A stretch of DNA of 64,000 bases, taken from the NCBI GenBank assembly GCA_009103225.1, contig RHPI01000026.1, positions 487,780-551,779 of the forward strand, read 5' to 3'. The notes beneath the pieces are model-generated. The model was not told where the DNA came from, searched no databases, and saw only the letters and a program-made list of their open reading frames with translations. Positions 16,928 through 29,144 of this stretch are shown one piece after another. The position numbers were made by a program, and so were the translations under genes. Numbering within the stretch: position 1 is the stretch's first letter; the number at the start of each line of letters is the position of its first letter. The DNA is from Chlorokybus atmophyticus. Its lineage: Eukaryota; Streptophyta; Chlorokybophyceae; Chlorokybales; Chlorokybaceae.

Positions 16928-18405
16928 TCACATGCTTTGCGACTGAGCAGTAGTTGTCCCCTGTATTAGATAAGTCCGCGGCCCTACGACGGTGATAGTC
17001 AAACCAGCCTTTAGGCAACCGCTGAAGAAAAGGGCCTCGTCCGCCTTGTTGATGCGTCGCCTCCAGCTCATCAAAAAGGAGGGCCTGCCGCGATCCCAAC
17101 TTAGGACATTGTACCAGTGTATGGCAGGTGTCGTGCCATTGCACACAGACCATAAATACAGTGCTGTTTACCTGCTTAGCAATGAATCAGTGACCTTGAC
17201 GGGCTTTGCATTGGGGTCCCAAGAAGGCCCTTGCTGGATTTGACTACTGGAGTTACTGTTCCCAGGTTGGTGCCGCAGCAGCACGCATAGTGTCTTCACT
17301 AGGTTTAGGTATTGCTTGACGTCTAGCAACAGGCACACATCAATATTGAACGGCTGCTGTCGTTGGTTGGTTTGGAGCTTTGCACAAGTGTACTTATTAA
17401 ACTCACATAAAAGAATGTCGCTGGCAATGACGATGTCCCAATCAGGCTCGCATGGAAATGGTGCACCCCATGTATCTGTTGCACACCACTGTCAACCATG
17501 TTCTCAACGTACTCAAGCACTAGGAGGTAAGGGTTGCTCCAAGACATGCGCGCAATCACACGCGTGCACATGCACACATGCGTACGCGAGGGTACACGCA
17601 TGCACGCACAAGCAAGGACGCAGGGCTTACGTCGGATGTGCGGCAGTGCGGGCGACACATCATTCAACCCGCAGTTATAAGTGATATTCTCTTCAATCTC
17701 CGCGTCGTCATAGTCGCAGGTGGTGATATCGCACTGCAGATGCTTCCGCAGAAAGATGGCAAGAATGCCTGTACCACTGCCACAGCATTACACAAAGCAC
17801 ACAAGCACGCCCGCATCCACCCTGCTTGCCTGATCACTCCAACTCACCTTCCAAGCTCTATAACCCTCCTGCCTCGCAGCAAATGAGGCCTCTGCGCCAG
17901 CCACTCTGCAAACACAGGAGTACCCGGCCAAACCAGATTGGCGTTCACTGGGTGAAATGCAAACTCCCTGATCTTCAGAACCTGAACACAAATTCTCATA
18001 TGCACACATGCAAATAGTTCCACGCATGCTCACATTAAGCCCAAGAAGCAAGCTAGGCAAGGCTGTCGTCTTACTGTGCCAGCTGGAAATGCATGCTCGC
18101 GTATGCTATACTGGGCGTCGTTGTCGCTGTCATGACTAGCAACCTCCTCTGCAGACACAAACAAAGGCGTGTTGGAGTGGCACTGTGTGACATTCAAACT
18201 ACAGCACAAGATGGTGAGCCCATGACGTTTCAGCTTCTCTCCGTGCGCAAAACAAGCATGTTCGGCCTGCAGCATAGGCTGATCGGTTACAACAGATACA
18301 GACACAGCATGAAGCAGGCCTGCGTGCGTAGGCACACGCATCCGCGCAACAACCAAGCAACGCGCCTGAAGAAAAGATGTCCCCTATGGGAAACTGCACA
18401 TCCAT
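16928..18405 (-). CDS. Family-16 (METTL21/23-like) SAM-dependent methyltransferase
   Basis: Proteins of this family are mostly lysine methyltransferases acting on other proteins; the substrate here cannot be told. Seven exons, 18405-18366, 18148-18075, 17981-17848, 17776-17631, 17475-17407, 17322-17172 and 17084-16928, total 256 aa with every phase consistent. Visible motifs are NANLVWPGTPVFAEWL, the SAM-binding motif I RRVIELGSGTGILAIFLRKH, the acidic strand ITTCDYDD, post-motif WDIVIASDILLYVKQY, and the C-terminal SFLMSWRRRINKADEALFF. The first intron requires a GC donor (CAG|GCGCGT), so exon 1 is the least certain part. A start farther upstream in the same open frame is possible. Confidence 0.82.
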
Positions 18406-19726
18406 GCCGGGAAGCGCTGTTACGCCCGCGCTGCCGCCGCCACCGCCGAGGCCGTTGTCGACGCCGCTGCGACAGGCATGCGCGACAATGGGCGTCGACG
18501 GTCTAGTAAACAAATGTATGCGTCGACGAACGGGGATCGTCTCTCTCGCTCGCTCGCTCGCTCTGTGCACACACAAAAAAATCGAAGGTGTGATTGCACG
18601 TATGCAGTTTGCAGCTAGCAGTCCTTGCTACATGTTGGGCACGCTCATGCAACAGTCATGGTAGTAGCTCGGCTAACGCAACAACTGCTTACACACGCAC
18701 GTGCAACCACCGGGTCACGCACCCATGCTATTACTACCACTACTTTACCCCATTCGACATGCATGCATTTCAAGTCCGTCACTTGCACACATGTGTGTGT
18801 AGACAGAGAACAAGTATCGGCAAATGTGTGCACAAGGATCATGTGTGTGTGTGTGCGTGTGTATGGATAGCCCTTGTGTGGGCTCTTGAATATCCATAAA
18901 CCCTAAACAAATCTCAACATGTGAGCGTACTTTGCTCACATGGCCCAGTGGAAGTATTGAACGCAACATTATGTTTCTCTTTTTATCGGTTTTTACGTAA
19001 CATTTGCACCATGTGATTTACGCAATTATACCTGAATACAGTTATAAATGATAATGACCTGTTGATGTCACATTACAATAATCCGTATAATTATTACATT
19101 ATCAACTTGTGCAGCTCTTCAACATGCAAGAACGGCTGACTGCTGACGGCTTGTTGCTATTGGATGTTTATGCCGCTACTAGCCAACTTGGCGTCTTTTC
19201 AGTTGAACTCGCACATGTTGCAAGTATACATGTATACGATAAGCATATGGTCATTATATACACGCAACATCATATGGTAAAACCGGCACTTAGAGTGTCA
19301 AAAAAACAATTGTATACCACTATGCATGTTTGCTTTATGCATGGTAGGGGTGAGCAAGAATAGATGTATCTCTTGCTTTACATTTTACTTTCGCAGTTTA
19401 GAAGGTGGACTTCATAAAAGTGATGAATATTACTATAATCTTACAAGTATACTTGTGTTCATGTACATTTGTGGATGTAGTATAAATAGCTCATAATAAT
19501 CATACACAATATAAATATTAATGTTGTATACGTGCGTTCAAGCTATACTACATAACTAATTGGATGAAAACACTAAACATATAAACATCATAATCGTTTA
19601 TAGACTGCATGTTGTTGTTTCAGTTTCCATCATTGCATTATAGCATGTTCAATGCTCATGGCATAACAAGTATGTAAAGTGTTGTTGATCATTAAGATCG
19701 GGCACTCTTTGTCATATATATGACCT

Positions 19727-19754
19727 TGTACATTGTGTTATGTACATTGTGTTA
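19727..19754. repeat. Perfect tandem duplication of a 14-bp unit
   Basis: The unit tgtacattgtgtta occurs twice without a gap, inside the AT-rich interval. Confidence 0.8.
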
Positions 19755-19783
19755 TACCTATCATAGGCGTTCATACAACGTAC

Positions 19784-19831
19784 AAAAATGGACGCAATTC
19801 TTACATATTTGTAACAATTGCGTCCATTTTT
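19784..19831. repeat. 21-bp near-perfect foldback
   Basis: The arms aaaaatggacgcaattcttac and its complement differ at one position and are separated by six bases. It could be the remnant of a small MITE-like element or a cruciform site; no target-site duplication was identified. Confidence 0.75.
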
Positions 19832-20847
19832 AGTATACAATCTACAAAGTGGAAGAATGTCGTTTACGTCAGCGCTCGACCTTTCATATATGATCATGAA
19901 CATGAACATGGACATGAACATCAACCTAATCTCTACCTCTGCCCCCCAACGATGCACAGCAGCTATAAAGACGCTGCCCTACCAATTGCTGGTTGTAGTC
20001 TGCTAGCCTGCACATAGTTACACATAGCAACCAATCCCTTCAGTTTAGTTGTGCTTGAGTGGTTGGAGTGGTCGAGTTGTTTCGCATGTCATTACTTGTA
20101 ATGTCATATGTCGACTGATATTACAGCCCCCTCTATTCTAGCCTATGACCTTGCATAAGACAAGTGTCTTTGACATCAACTTGGTATGCGTCTTTTGCTT
20201 TGTTTTGCTACTCTAGTACTTGTGACAGTTTTGTACCAAGCATGCGGTGTGCTGATAATGACATGCAAGCAAATATATGTGTGTTGTTGCACTGTCGCAC
20301 TCTTCAGCTTTATGCTACACACAAGGCCTTCAGGACTTCACATTAGAGCAAACAACACCATATCAGGCATGTGATCACCATGTCTACATGGCCTTCCACA
20401 CATGTCTAACGGGGCAGCCGGTGGGTAGGTAGAATAGTGATAGTAGTGAGTTGAGAAACATGGTATAGGATAACCCGGTGGTGTTCTTGCTGTTGCTTGT
20501 CCATGTGCTAATAACTGCATGATGTGCCATTCAGCAGACTATGCATGTCTAACAGCGCGCATATCCTGTACATGACCTTATATGAATCAAATATCGATAT
20601 GCATCAGGGGCTTTACAATTATGCAACCAAGACCACATCAAAAACAAGGCCACCTGGATGATGCGCGCATATGGCCACCCTCAACTGCTACAAGAACAGC
20701 CCCTGCACGCGCTGTGGCATGGACTGGGCTTCGATCGAATGTCTTTAATCCTAGTACGAGGGAGTGCCATGCAATCCCTTTCTCAATGTAGAGCTTGTGA
20801 GTTATTTGTCTATCCATAAGGTAATGAGCTACTTTTAAGGCCCCTGA

Positions 20848-23333
20848 TCAAGCTCCAACAAACACTTTTTTGCGAGAGAACAGCTTTATTGCCTCGTCGA
20901 GCTCGGACATCTTGCGCTCTAGCGAGTTCTTCAGTCTTATTTGGCTGGGTGTCTCAATAACAAACGGCAACGCCATGATGCTCGCCTCCACCTCACCGCG
21001 ATCTGATTGGCTGTGTCAAGGTCAGCTGCTAGAAATGGAAGCTGTGCTCAGCAGTGGCCACACGCATGTGACAACATGTCTTAACAGTCCAAAGACAGGC
21101 CCCTACAGTGTGCTGTTGGCATCAACACCTTCAATGCTGATGGCAGCACCACTCCAAAGATGCATCCAACCAAGCATGCATCATTTGAACATTAACAAAG
21201 AGTAAGAGGATACTGTACTCCAGCGTGCGAAGCGTCTCCAACCGTTCCTCTTCTGAGAGAAGAACCATTCCCGGAGGACACTGCTCTCGTTCCGATTGCT
21301 CTTGCCTGTGGGCAGTGCAGTGTGAATTCAACACGATGTGAGGCAAGTCAGTAGTGTGCGGTGTCCGAATGACCATGCTGTAAAGCTACCTTTGCGCAGC
21401 ATCCACTGCCCATTGAATTTTGCGCGCCTGCAAGCTGATTGAGAACAAAGGCACACATAAGCTCACACAACAAAGCTCCTTTTGCACCTCCTCTCAAGAA
21501 GCGCAAATGCGCTTTGGGAGCAACAGATGATGCGTCGCATGGCATCAGAGCTTTTGCTTACTATTTGGGTACTCTGCCGTAATCTTCCTTTTGCAGGTAC
21601 GGGTTGCCATCTGTAGCGGGCTGCAACGGCCGTGCTGTCCGCAGCGTCGCAGCTTCCGCGTTCTCACGTACAAAGTCACGACCCGCAGGTTGCTGCTGCT
21701 TGGGTGCAGCAGGAGCCGGTGCCTGGCAATGCAAAAGTTTCCGCTCAGGACATGAAATAACACTCCTAGTGCACCCATGAATGGGAACCGAGTGCCAAAC
21801 AAACTAAACTCGGCACTCACAGCTAATACTGAACAAACTTTACTTGACAGAACAGTGTACACAACTTTCGTGGGAGTTTGTGTAAGCACTTAGCCTTGAT
21901 ATCATGGCAGCTTGACAATTGCAGCGGACATGGTGTTGCGCATCTCACTGGCAAGCACGCCCCTATGCAATATCGCATATGCTTACCCCGTTGAATGATG
22001 ACCTCCTGGATGTCTGCGCTGTAGGTTTCTCCTGCTGCCTAGACTCCAATTGAGCATCCTGCAAGTAGCGATATGAGTGTGGAGTAGGCCTGCCAGGAAT
22101 CAGCATGCTGATGTTTACTGAATGAACGTACACATGAGCGGAGTGCACTGACTACAGATGTCTGCGGGGGACTGCGTGTGTGAAGCAATGTCATTAGCTC
22201 ACCAGTTTGCGAAGCTGGTTGATGGCGCTCTTTTCTTGCACTGCGAGGCGGTTGTCCTTCATGTGGTTGTGAGGCGCAATGCCGCGCCGCTTCAGTGCAT
22301 CTCTGCACAACTATCTGTTTGTGTAGCGTTGAACTCATAGCGATAGCCAGCACATTGATCAAGATACCAGAATAGAGTCTCTCCCCCCCCCCCCCCCCCC
22401 CCCNNNNNNNNNNNNNNNNNNNNNNNNNNNNNNNNNNNNNNNNNNNNNNNNNNNNNNNNNNNNNNNNNNNNNNNNNNNNNNNNNNNNNNNNNNNNNNNNN
22501 NNNNNNNNNNNNNNNNNNNNNNNNNNNNNNNNNNNNNNNNNNNNNNNNNNNNNNNNNNNNNNNNNNNNNNNNNNNNNNNNNNNNNNNNNNNNNNNNNNNN
22601 NNNNNNNNNNNNNNNNNNNNNNNCCCCCCCCCCCCCCCCCTCCCCTTCCCCCAAACAAAAAAATTAACACCACGCACAGCCTGCCTTTATGTTGAACATT
22701 TTTGTCAATGTACAAGAGCATAGTGCAATGAACCGGAGAAAGAACTTGTCTCAGTGTACTTAGCCGAAATTGAATCAATATAACAGCAAATATAATGCAT
22801 TGTCACTGGCAACGTACTTCCCCTTAACACAAGATCGTGCTTGAAACTGCTGATTGCGAAAATAGCTGCTGACATAGTAACTAGACAACAATGCGATTAC
22901 TCCATGGACTGTCGAGGGAAAGCAATGTTTGGCACACAATGGCTTGTGTGCCAAACATTGGACGCTTGCACATCAACAGCCATGTGCTGACAATTTTCAA
23001 GCCATTGCTATCATGCCATAATATAATACATACGGCGAAAGGACAATGACACCTCCACACGGATTGGTTGAGGGCTCACCTGGGGCCACGCACAGGGTTG
23101 AGGGCGTTCAGCACCTGGGAACTGTCCAGGTGCATGGGCATGCCTTTGTGAGCAGTTGCGGCAGCGACGGTGGAGCCGACGACAGAGGACGGGCCGGAGA
23201 GGCGCCTGCCAGTGGAGGCGGTGGCAGCGGGCGCCGGCAGAGTCCGCCGCCGACCGGCAGACGGATCGAAAGGACCCTCTGTAACCAACCTGTATATGCT
23301 CTCGCCACCGCCTCCCTCCTCAACCACAGCCAT
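20848..23333 (-). CDS. ENKUR: Enkurin (ciliary microtubule-inner protein, FAP106 homologue)
   Basis: Enkurin lies inside doublet microtubules of motile cilia. Seven exons, 23333-23080, 22302-22203, 22058-21987, 21722-21562, 21434-21390, 21305-21219 and 21010-20848, give 293 aa with all phases consistent. The N terminus has GESIYRLV, like the SIYNL motif of animal enkurins. Exon 2 has GIAPHNHMKDNRLAV, exon 4 has RDFVRENA and YLQKEDYGRVPKY. The C-terminal Enkurin domain (about residues 200-290) has PPGMVLLSEEERLETL, ALPFVIETPSQIRLKNSLER and the closing ELDEAIKLFS. Intron 1 contains the assembly gap; exon 1 ends in phase 2 and exon 2 begins with the single base needed, so they join without lost coding sequence. 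It is head to head with THG1. Confidence 0.9.
22383..22640. other. Assembly gap (220 N) flanked by poly-C tracts
   Basis: N bases occupy 22404-22623. Runs of C (about 21 and 17) border both sides, which suggests that a long poly-C/poly-G tract stopped sequencing. It lies within ENKUR intron 1. Confidence 0.98.
22923..22960. repeat. Perfect 17-bp hairpin in ENKUR intron 1
   Basis: Arms caatgtttggcacacaa and ttgtgtgccaaacattg are exact complements around a four-base loop (tggc). Confidence 0.9.
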
Positions 23334-23978
23334 GATGAACCACCACCACCACCACCAGCAGGAGGCTTTCGCTACGCCCCACCCGCTCCAACCACACAGC
23401 GAGCCATCTTTGGTGACGCTGCCCCACCAAGGAACCAAACTTAGATCCTTCTGCTCCACTTCCTCCTCCCCGCTCGTCCTGCTGCTCCTCGTCCTCCTCT
23501 TACTCCTTCTCCTGCTCCTCCGCCGCGTCCTGCTGCTTGCGCTTGAGCCCAACCGTCGCCACCGCGTGTGTATTCTTAAATCAGCTACTCAAATTGTGCA
23601 CCAAAAGAGTCCTTGTTGGAAAATGGATTTAGCAATTACCGCGAAAATAAGCAATGCACTCCTGCCGTTCTGCGGAAATTCTGAAATATTGGGGGACCAT
23701 CGTGATGTCGAGATCTGGAGTGCGAAACGGTAATGTGGACACCGCGGAAATTTGCAAGGTCGCAAGCTGCGAGCTTAGCAACAAGGCGCAACATGAAGCA
23801 TTGGTGGCGAGCTTAGCTGCGGCGGCGGTGTCGTTGCGCTGGTCTGCGGAGCTTGCGTGCAGCGTATGGGAATTGCCGCATGCGTTGAGCGAGCTTATCT
23901 GGCAGATTGCGCTGATCACTGCTAGCAGCAGGGGTGTATTGTGACGCCCCGCCCACCCACCCGAGACGAGGCCGCAAC
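23334..23978. promoter_or_regulatory. Bidirectional promoter region ENKUR/THG1
   Basis: About 645 bp between divergent starts. The ENKUR side is rich in cct/ctc triplets (23440-23545, a polypyrimidine tract on the plus strand). ORFs here are shadows. Confidence 0.5.
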
Positions 23979-25759
23979 ATGGCCAACAGCCGGTACGAGT
24001 ACGTGAAGCAGTATGAGCTGGACGACAGGCTGCTGCCAGGTTGCTGGGTGATTGTACGTATTGACGGCAGAGGCTTCACCCGGTGGGTCTCAAAGGCGCG
24101 TTGCGCTTGAGGCGCGTTGCGCTTGTGGCGCTGTCTGCATGCCACGCCTGAACAACGCAAAGCTATACAGCTTAGCTTATCGAGCTTAGCTTTGCTCTCC
24201 GAAGCATACCGTGCATGAACTTACAGATTCTCTATTTTGCCCACCTGCTTAGAGCGCAACTTGACTCGTCAGTGTAGTGTCGAGCAGATGAACAGAGTGC
24301 TGGGCAGAGCACATGCGCAAATTTTGCATTAGAGCACAGCTTTGCTAGCCTGCTCAGCTCATTGTAACACGTGCATGCACACTGTGCGCGTGTCCAGTCG
24401 TTGTAGGTGGAGCTCACCTCCAGCAAGGTTCATGTGCACTGATCATAGGCCGTTGCAATGGCTGCTGATCGTCGCAATGGCAGTTTTGCAGAAGCGCACA
24501 AGTGGAAGAAACCCCATGACATGCGCGCCATCCATCTGATGAACGCCTGCGCTGAAAGCATGATGCTGGAGTTTGCAGATGCTGTGCTCGCTATCGGCGC
24601 CAGCGACGAGTACAGGTCAGTGTGAGCTAAGGTTAGCTCTTAATCCGTATGCTGTCTTTTTGCAGTATATGCAATGTCAAAGCACTGGTGCTGTTATGTG
24701 AACCACTTTCTGCTCCAACAGTTTCGTGTTGCGCAAGACTACCACCATGTATGGGCGAAGAGCAAGGTGAGCACTTGCTTGGTGCACGCACACGCAAACA
24801 GGGGCAACTCAGTATCAAAGCTCTTGCCTGCGCAAGCACGGATTGGTCATCATGCAGGGAATCAATGCCGCCCCTAAATAGCTAAGCCGTCATTATGCTG
24901 TCAGTCTGGTGACAGTCATGTTCATATGCATGGACACTTTGTTGAAATAATCATTTCTGTGTGCAAGGAAAGCAAGATTATATCCGTAATGGCCTCCTTC
25001 TTTGCGGCATCTTTTGCAATGAAGTGGTCGGAGTTCTTTTCAGACAAGCTCCAAATTGTTCCCATATTTGACGCTCGTGCTGTCTGCTATCCGGATGCAA
25101 AGACACTGAAGGACTATCTAAGTTGGCGGCAAGTCGACTGTACGTTTCATTGTTTGTTTCACATGCATTTCATCTTCGGACTGTGGTTGCAACTGGTGGT
25201 GCTATCCTTATAACTGAAGTCTCTCTGTTGTATGGCAGCTCACATCAACTGCCAGTACAACACATGCTTTTGGGCGCTTGTGCACTCAGGGCGAACAACA
25301 TCCGAAGCGCAACAAGTTTTGAAGGCAAGGACGAGTTTGCGTTCAAGGCCTGGTGGTGTGTCGTACCAACGTTGCGTGAGCCAGTGGGAAAGCATGCACA
25401 TCACAGGCTGACACGGTTGTTACCTGCAGGGCACGCTTTCAGACTTCAAGAACGAACTGTTGCACACGCAGTTCAACATCAATTACAACGAGCTGCCTGC
25501 AGTTGAGAGAAAAGGGTCCATACTGCTTAAAGACAGGGTACGCCAACCACAGTCTGTTCTTTGTGTTGTAAGCAGTGTGGAATGCATCATAAGCGCTAAG
25601 TGGGTCGGTTGTGTTGTGTGTTTTCAGGTACCTGTTGTGGTGAAAGAGGTGGAAGGCCAGTCACCGGTTGTACGCATGCGCTTGACTGTGGTCATGCTGC
25701 ATGAAGATATTATTGGGGAGCAGTTCTGGCTAGAGCACCCTGACATACTGATCTGCTAG
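23979..25759 (+). CDS. THG1: tRNA-His guanylyltransferase (THG1)
   Basis: THG1 adds the G-1 residue to the 5' end of tRNA-His. Seven exons, 23979-24082, 24484-24615, 24722-24766, 24973-25139, 25239-25324, 25430-25537 and 25628-25759, give 257 aa, a single-domain enzyme. The N terminus MANSRYEYVKQYE is typical. The metal-binding carboxylates are in RIDGRGFTRF and GASDEYS. The palm continues with LKDYLSWRQVD and FNINYNELP; the C terminus has DIIGEQFWLEHPDIL. The conserved HINN motif reads HINC here. Intron 5 has a GC donor (AAG|GCAAGG), needed to keep frame with GTLSDFKNE. Flowering-plant THG1 usually has two tandem domains; this gene encodes only one. Head to head with ENKUR. Confidence 0.94.
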
Positions 25760-26940
25760 CTGCGTCTTGCAGCCTGGTCAGAAGTTCGCACTAACACGGT
25801 TTGCTATGAGCTGGAGGCCTGCTGGCAGCATGTTGTCTCTGGCGTACTGCGCGTTGTATTGGACTCCGTAGCATCGACAGTAGGAACAGTATGGCGTAGT
25901 GGTTGTTGATGCAACGCTGATGGGTGACATGACCCAACAGCACAAAACAGGCGAAATGATGTCACAGCAATAACTGTAGCGACTAGTAGTTACCAATCAA
26001 GTTGTTGGGCGGAGGGTCGATAGGGCTGTGAGTGTGCAAAAGGTGGTATGCTGTCATGCGAGCATGCATGCTGTGGTGCTGGCAGTCACAAAGTTAATTC
26101 ACCCAACATTCACGCATTTCACAACCCACCACTGGGCTATTGCTATATCTGCCTTGTTTGCTATCAGTACAGCCTTCCCCATGGGGTATAAAAGCATGCA
26201 TAAAGTATTCACCTGCTCAAACGGGGCCACTGTTAGTTGATGTTGTCAAGCATGGTCTCAGCAACATCCGCAACGACGACTCCCTCGCCCTCTCCTCCCC
26301 CTTCTTCTCCCTGCTTGCTCCTGCCGCTTGTAACCCGTGGTCTGCTTGCGTTCGTGACTCTTGCCGTGCACTGCGCACGTCAGCAGTGCCACTTGCAGAG
26401 CGAGCACCACACACGTGGTATGCTTCTGCAGTCCATGCGCTCGGTGGGGTTGGGTGGTGGGCATGTGTACAAATAGGGATCAGGCAAGGAAAGGCGAGCC
26501 AGTGTACAAATGATGCAAGAGGGAATTGTGTGCCATGATAGTTCCGCAGCGCTGGCCACCAATACATAAGTGGGAATAGCACCAAGCTGGCAGGCAAGTC
26601 TGAGTACATGTCACCCACACACGTGTAGTACTCATGTATGTTCTTTGCCTATGTATTAAATGACAAGTGTTGCAAACAATCATGGGTCTGCACCTTTTTT
26701 GCGCGCTGCTTGTTACTGCATACCAAATGCAAGAACCGAATACCATTGAGACAGCAGCAAGTTACCCAAGCCTAGCCAGTGCTTAATGAACCATTGCATA
26801 CAAAAGCAGTCATTTGGCTGCAAAATTCTAACACCAGTGTTATTGCTGCCTGATTCTGCGTCTGTGCTATACAAGAATGATGGCTATCTACAATGAATGT
26901 TGGTGACAAAGAATCAGCTGATGGACCAAAAGCCCGTGCA
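25760..26940. other. Convergent intergenic region THG1 / PAQR gene
   Basis: About 1.2 kb between stop codons. A tataaaagc sequence near 26186 and a Ser/Pro-rich ORF at 26237-26476 were seen, but no family likeness supports a gene. Confidence 0.45.
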
Positions 26941-28855
26941 TTATGGCAGGGTTCCATCGCACTTGTGCGTGTCTCTCCACTTGAGGTACACCAACCCTGC
27001 GCAGTAATGCGTGTACGCGGCGGCGACAACAAACACATGGAAGATCTGATGGCTCGCAGCAAAGATGTCAAATTTGCCCGGCCGCCATCGCTCGGGAATG
27101 CGCATAGCATAGATGACCGCACCGATGATGTAAAGAGCTCCCATAAGCAGCTCATGGAAGGTTGTGTGCCAGACCGCAGCTATATGTGGCATCTGGATGA
27201 GCTTATGTAAGCACGGGATGACGCCATATGACCCCAAACAGATGAACAAACCGGCCCGAACAGTCCGATAAGGTGGTGTTTGGAAGCGCTCGATGAGGGT
27301 GAAGGCTAATGTGGACACGCCGAGGAGGGATATCGTGATGAGGTAGAAGTACTTCCAACTAGGCGTGCACATGAAGCTGTAGTATATTGGCGGATACATC
27401 GACGTGGCCACCATGACGGCAATACCGGCGTAGTCCAGCCGCCACATTAGGCTGGATACCCTGGCGCTGTGGCAAAAAAGCAGGTGGCAAGTCGCACTTG
27501 CAAGCATGCAGAACATTGCACCCGCCAAGAATACGAAGAAGGGCCATCTCGCAACTACTACTTTGGGAACCTATCACAGCACACATAGGTGAGCACAGCA
27601 CACATATGCACTCCTTTGATATGCATTTACCCAACACCCACAAATCAACACACACAGACGTGCATGCGCACACACGCGTGCGCCCGCGCACCCGCCCACC
27701 CACCCAGCCTCCACGCCCACACGCGCGCGCGTGTGCGGATGCATTAATGTGTTGCTGGACACATTAGCGAGCGCGCACGCATGTCAGGCAACATGCTTGC
27801 CCGCACGCTGGTGTGTCCACGCATACGTTTCAGCAATACGCATGTGTGTTGCTGAAATATATGCGTATACATCTGTGAGCGCGCACGCCACTTGACACAA
27901 ACACAAACGCCTGTAGCAGCCCTCCCAGTCCCGTTCCTGCTCCGCCCTTTGTGTCCATTTGTGTGTTTTAACTCCCCATCACATGGGCCAAGCAAGCTTG
28001 CACAGTTCTGTGGCTTACCTTTGCTAGCTCTTCACTGAGTCCAGAGAGCGACGGCAACTTGTTCGTGACATCCGACACATGCCATGTGCGCGCTGCGTAG
28101 ATGGTGAACCCGAGGAAGAGCACGAATCCCAACAAGTGCCTGCGTTCAGGAAGACAACACTTGAACTACACTGTGGTATGGCACCCAACAGCCACAACTC
28201 CAACATGTACATGCAAACGATCAAGAAGAACTGTTGCCACCAGTGACAGTTAGAGATACCCTATGCACTTGCCTGAGGTCACATCCATTGTTGAAGGCGC
28301 CGTTGTGTGTTACAAACCACCCCATTAACAGCACGCCTTAAGTGCACCCATGTTGATAAAAACATGTGTACTTGGTACCCAAGCTTACCTTCGAAACCAG
28401 CCTTATGTTACAGTACCCTTGTTGTGTCACAGCTACTGCACAATAAATGCAAGGACTGTGATTGACTGACAGTGTGCAAATGTGACAGCGCACGCATGAG
28501 CCTTATGACAAGCTTTTGCTTGAGATTCCACAACAGCTAACTAGTTGTAGAGTAGTAGAGTAATGAGACCCCTGTTAAGCACACACGACACCAAGCAACA
28601 GTCAAGCACTCACGTCCAGATGTTTAGGGTTTCATTGTGTAGCTGAAAGACGCTCAGCAGTGCTTTGTGCAGCGGCAGGTCCGCCCTGTAGCCCCTCACT
28701 ATGTACTCGTTGTCCCGCATATAGGCGGGCAGGGAGTGCCACGACAGCAGCCCGTGCTGACATTGCTTCTCACTGCGGCTCTCCTTGGGCACAGGCTCCT
28801 CCACTTGCTTGGCCTCCACAATCGTCGCCGCCGCCGCCGATCGCCGCCGCTCCAT
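26941..28855 (-). CDS. PAQR / heptahelical (adiponectin-receptor-like) membrane protein
   Basis: The family comprises seven-helix membrane proteins with a Zn-dependent hydrolase-like (ceramidase-type) core; plant members are called HHPs. Three exons, 28855-28614, 28139-28019 and 27570-26941, give 330 aa with matching phases. The cytosolic N terminus has WHSLPAYMRDNEYIVRGYR, then HNETLNIWTHLLGFVLFLGF starting helix 1. The zinc ligands expected of the family are in SATCHLLFCHS (helix 2) and SHQIFHVFVV (helix 7); RLDYAGIAVMVATS matches helix 3. At least six further hydrophobic helices are evident. Intron 2 (27571-28018) holds long alternating purine-pyrimidine foldbacks. Divergent from CAP-H. 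Confidence 0.93.
27805..27868. repeat. Foldback in the PAQR intron
   Basis: acgcatacgtttcagcaa and the complement of ttgctgaaatatatgcgt agree at 16 of 18 positions around a 12-base loop. It sits in a tract rich in alternating purine-pyrimidine steps (27655-27895). Confidence 0.6.
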
Positions 28856-29144
28856 GATTTGCTTAATCCCCAAACGCGGGAAACAGCATGCTTGACGCAT
28901 GCTCATATAAGCATAAAGCGTTGCTAACTGAAACCGGTTGCAGCAGACCTGCTTGGGAACCAGAATATCCAGAGGCCGTCGGATCCGGATCAATATTCTG
29001 CCCGTTTTGCGGAGCTTTGAATTGTTGAATTGTGCAAAACGGTTTTTGGCGGGAGTTAGGGTTTGGCGGCGGCGGTGGACAAGGAGGGGGTGGAGCTGAA
29101 GGAGGTAGAGCTGGAGGAAGAGGCTGGGGTACAGGCGGAGGAGG
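28856..29144. promoter_or_regulatory. Bidirectional promoter PAQR gene / CAP-H with a telo-box
   Basis: The start codons are 289 bp apart. A TTAGGGTTT (telo-box) lies at 29056-29064, about 80 bp before the CAP-H start. In plants this motif marks promoters of growth- and cell-cycle-linked genes; its role here is inferred. Confidence 0.55.

Larger units (their letters stand above)
18406..20847. other. Gene-poor, AT-rich interval
   Basis: Composition shifts to AT-rich between about 18.9 and 20.2 kb. ORFs such as 19109-19363 have no recognisable domain. It contains a telo-box-like aaaccctaa at 18898-18906, a 14-bp tandem duplication, a foldback and a short atgaac-type repeat near 19898-19922. 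No gene is supported. Confidence 0.55.

Noticed and set aside
22039..22778. Minus-strand ORFs running through the N block
   Set aside because: They exist only because N codons are read as X between poly-Gly (poly-C) runs.
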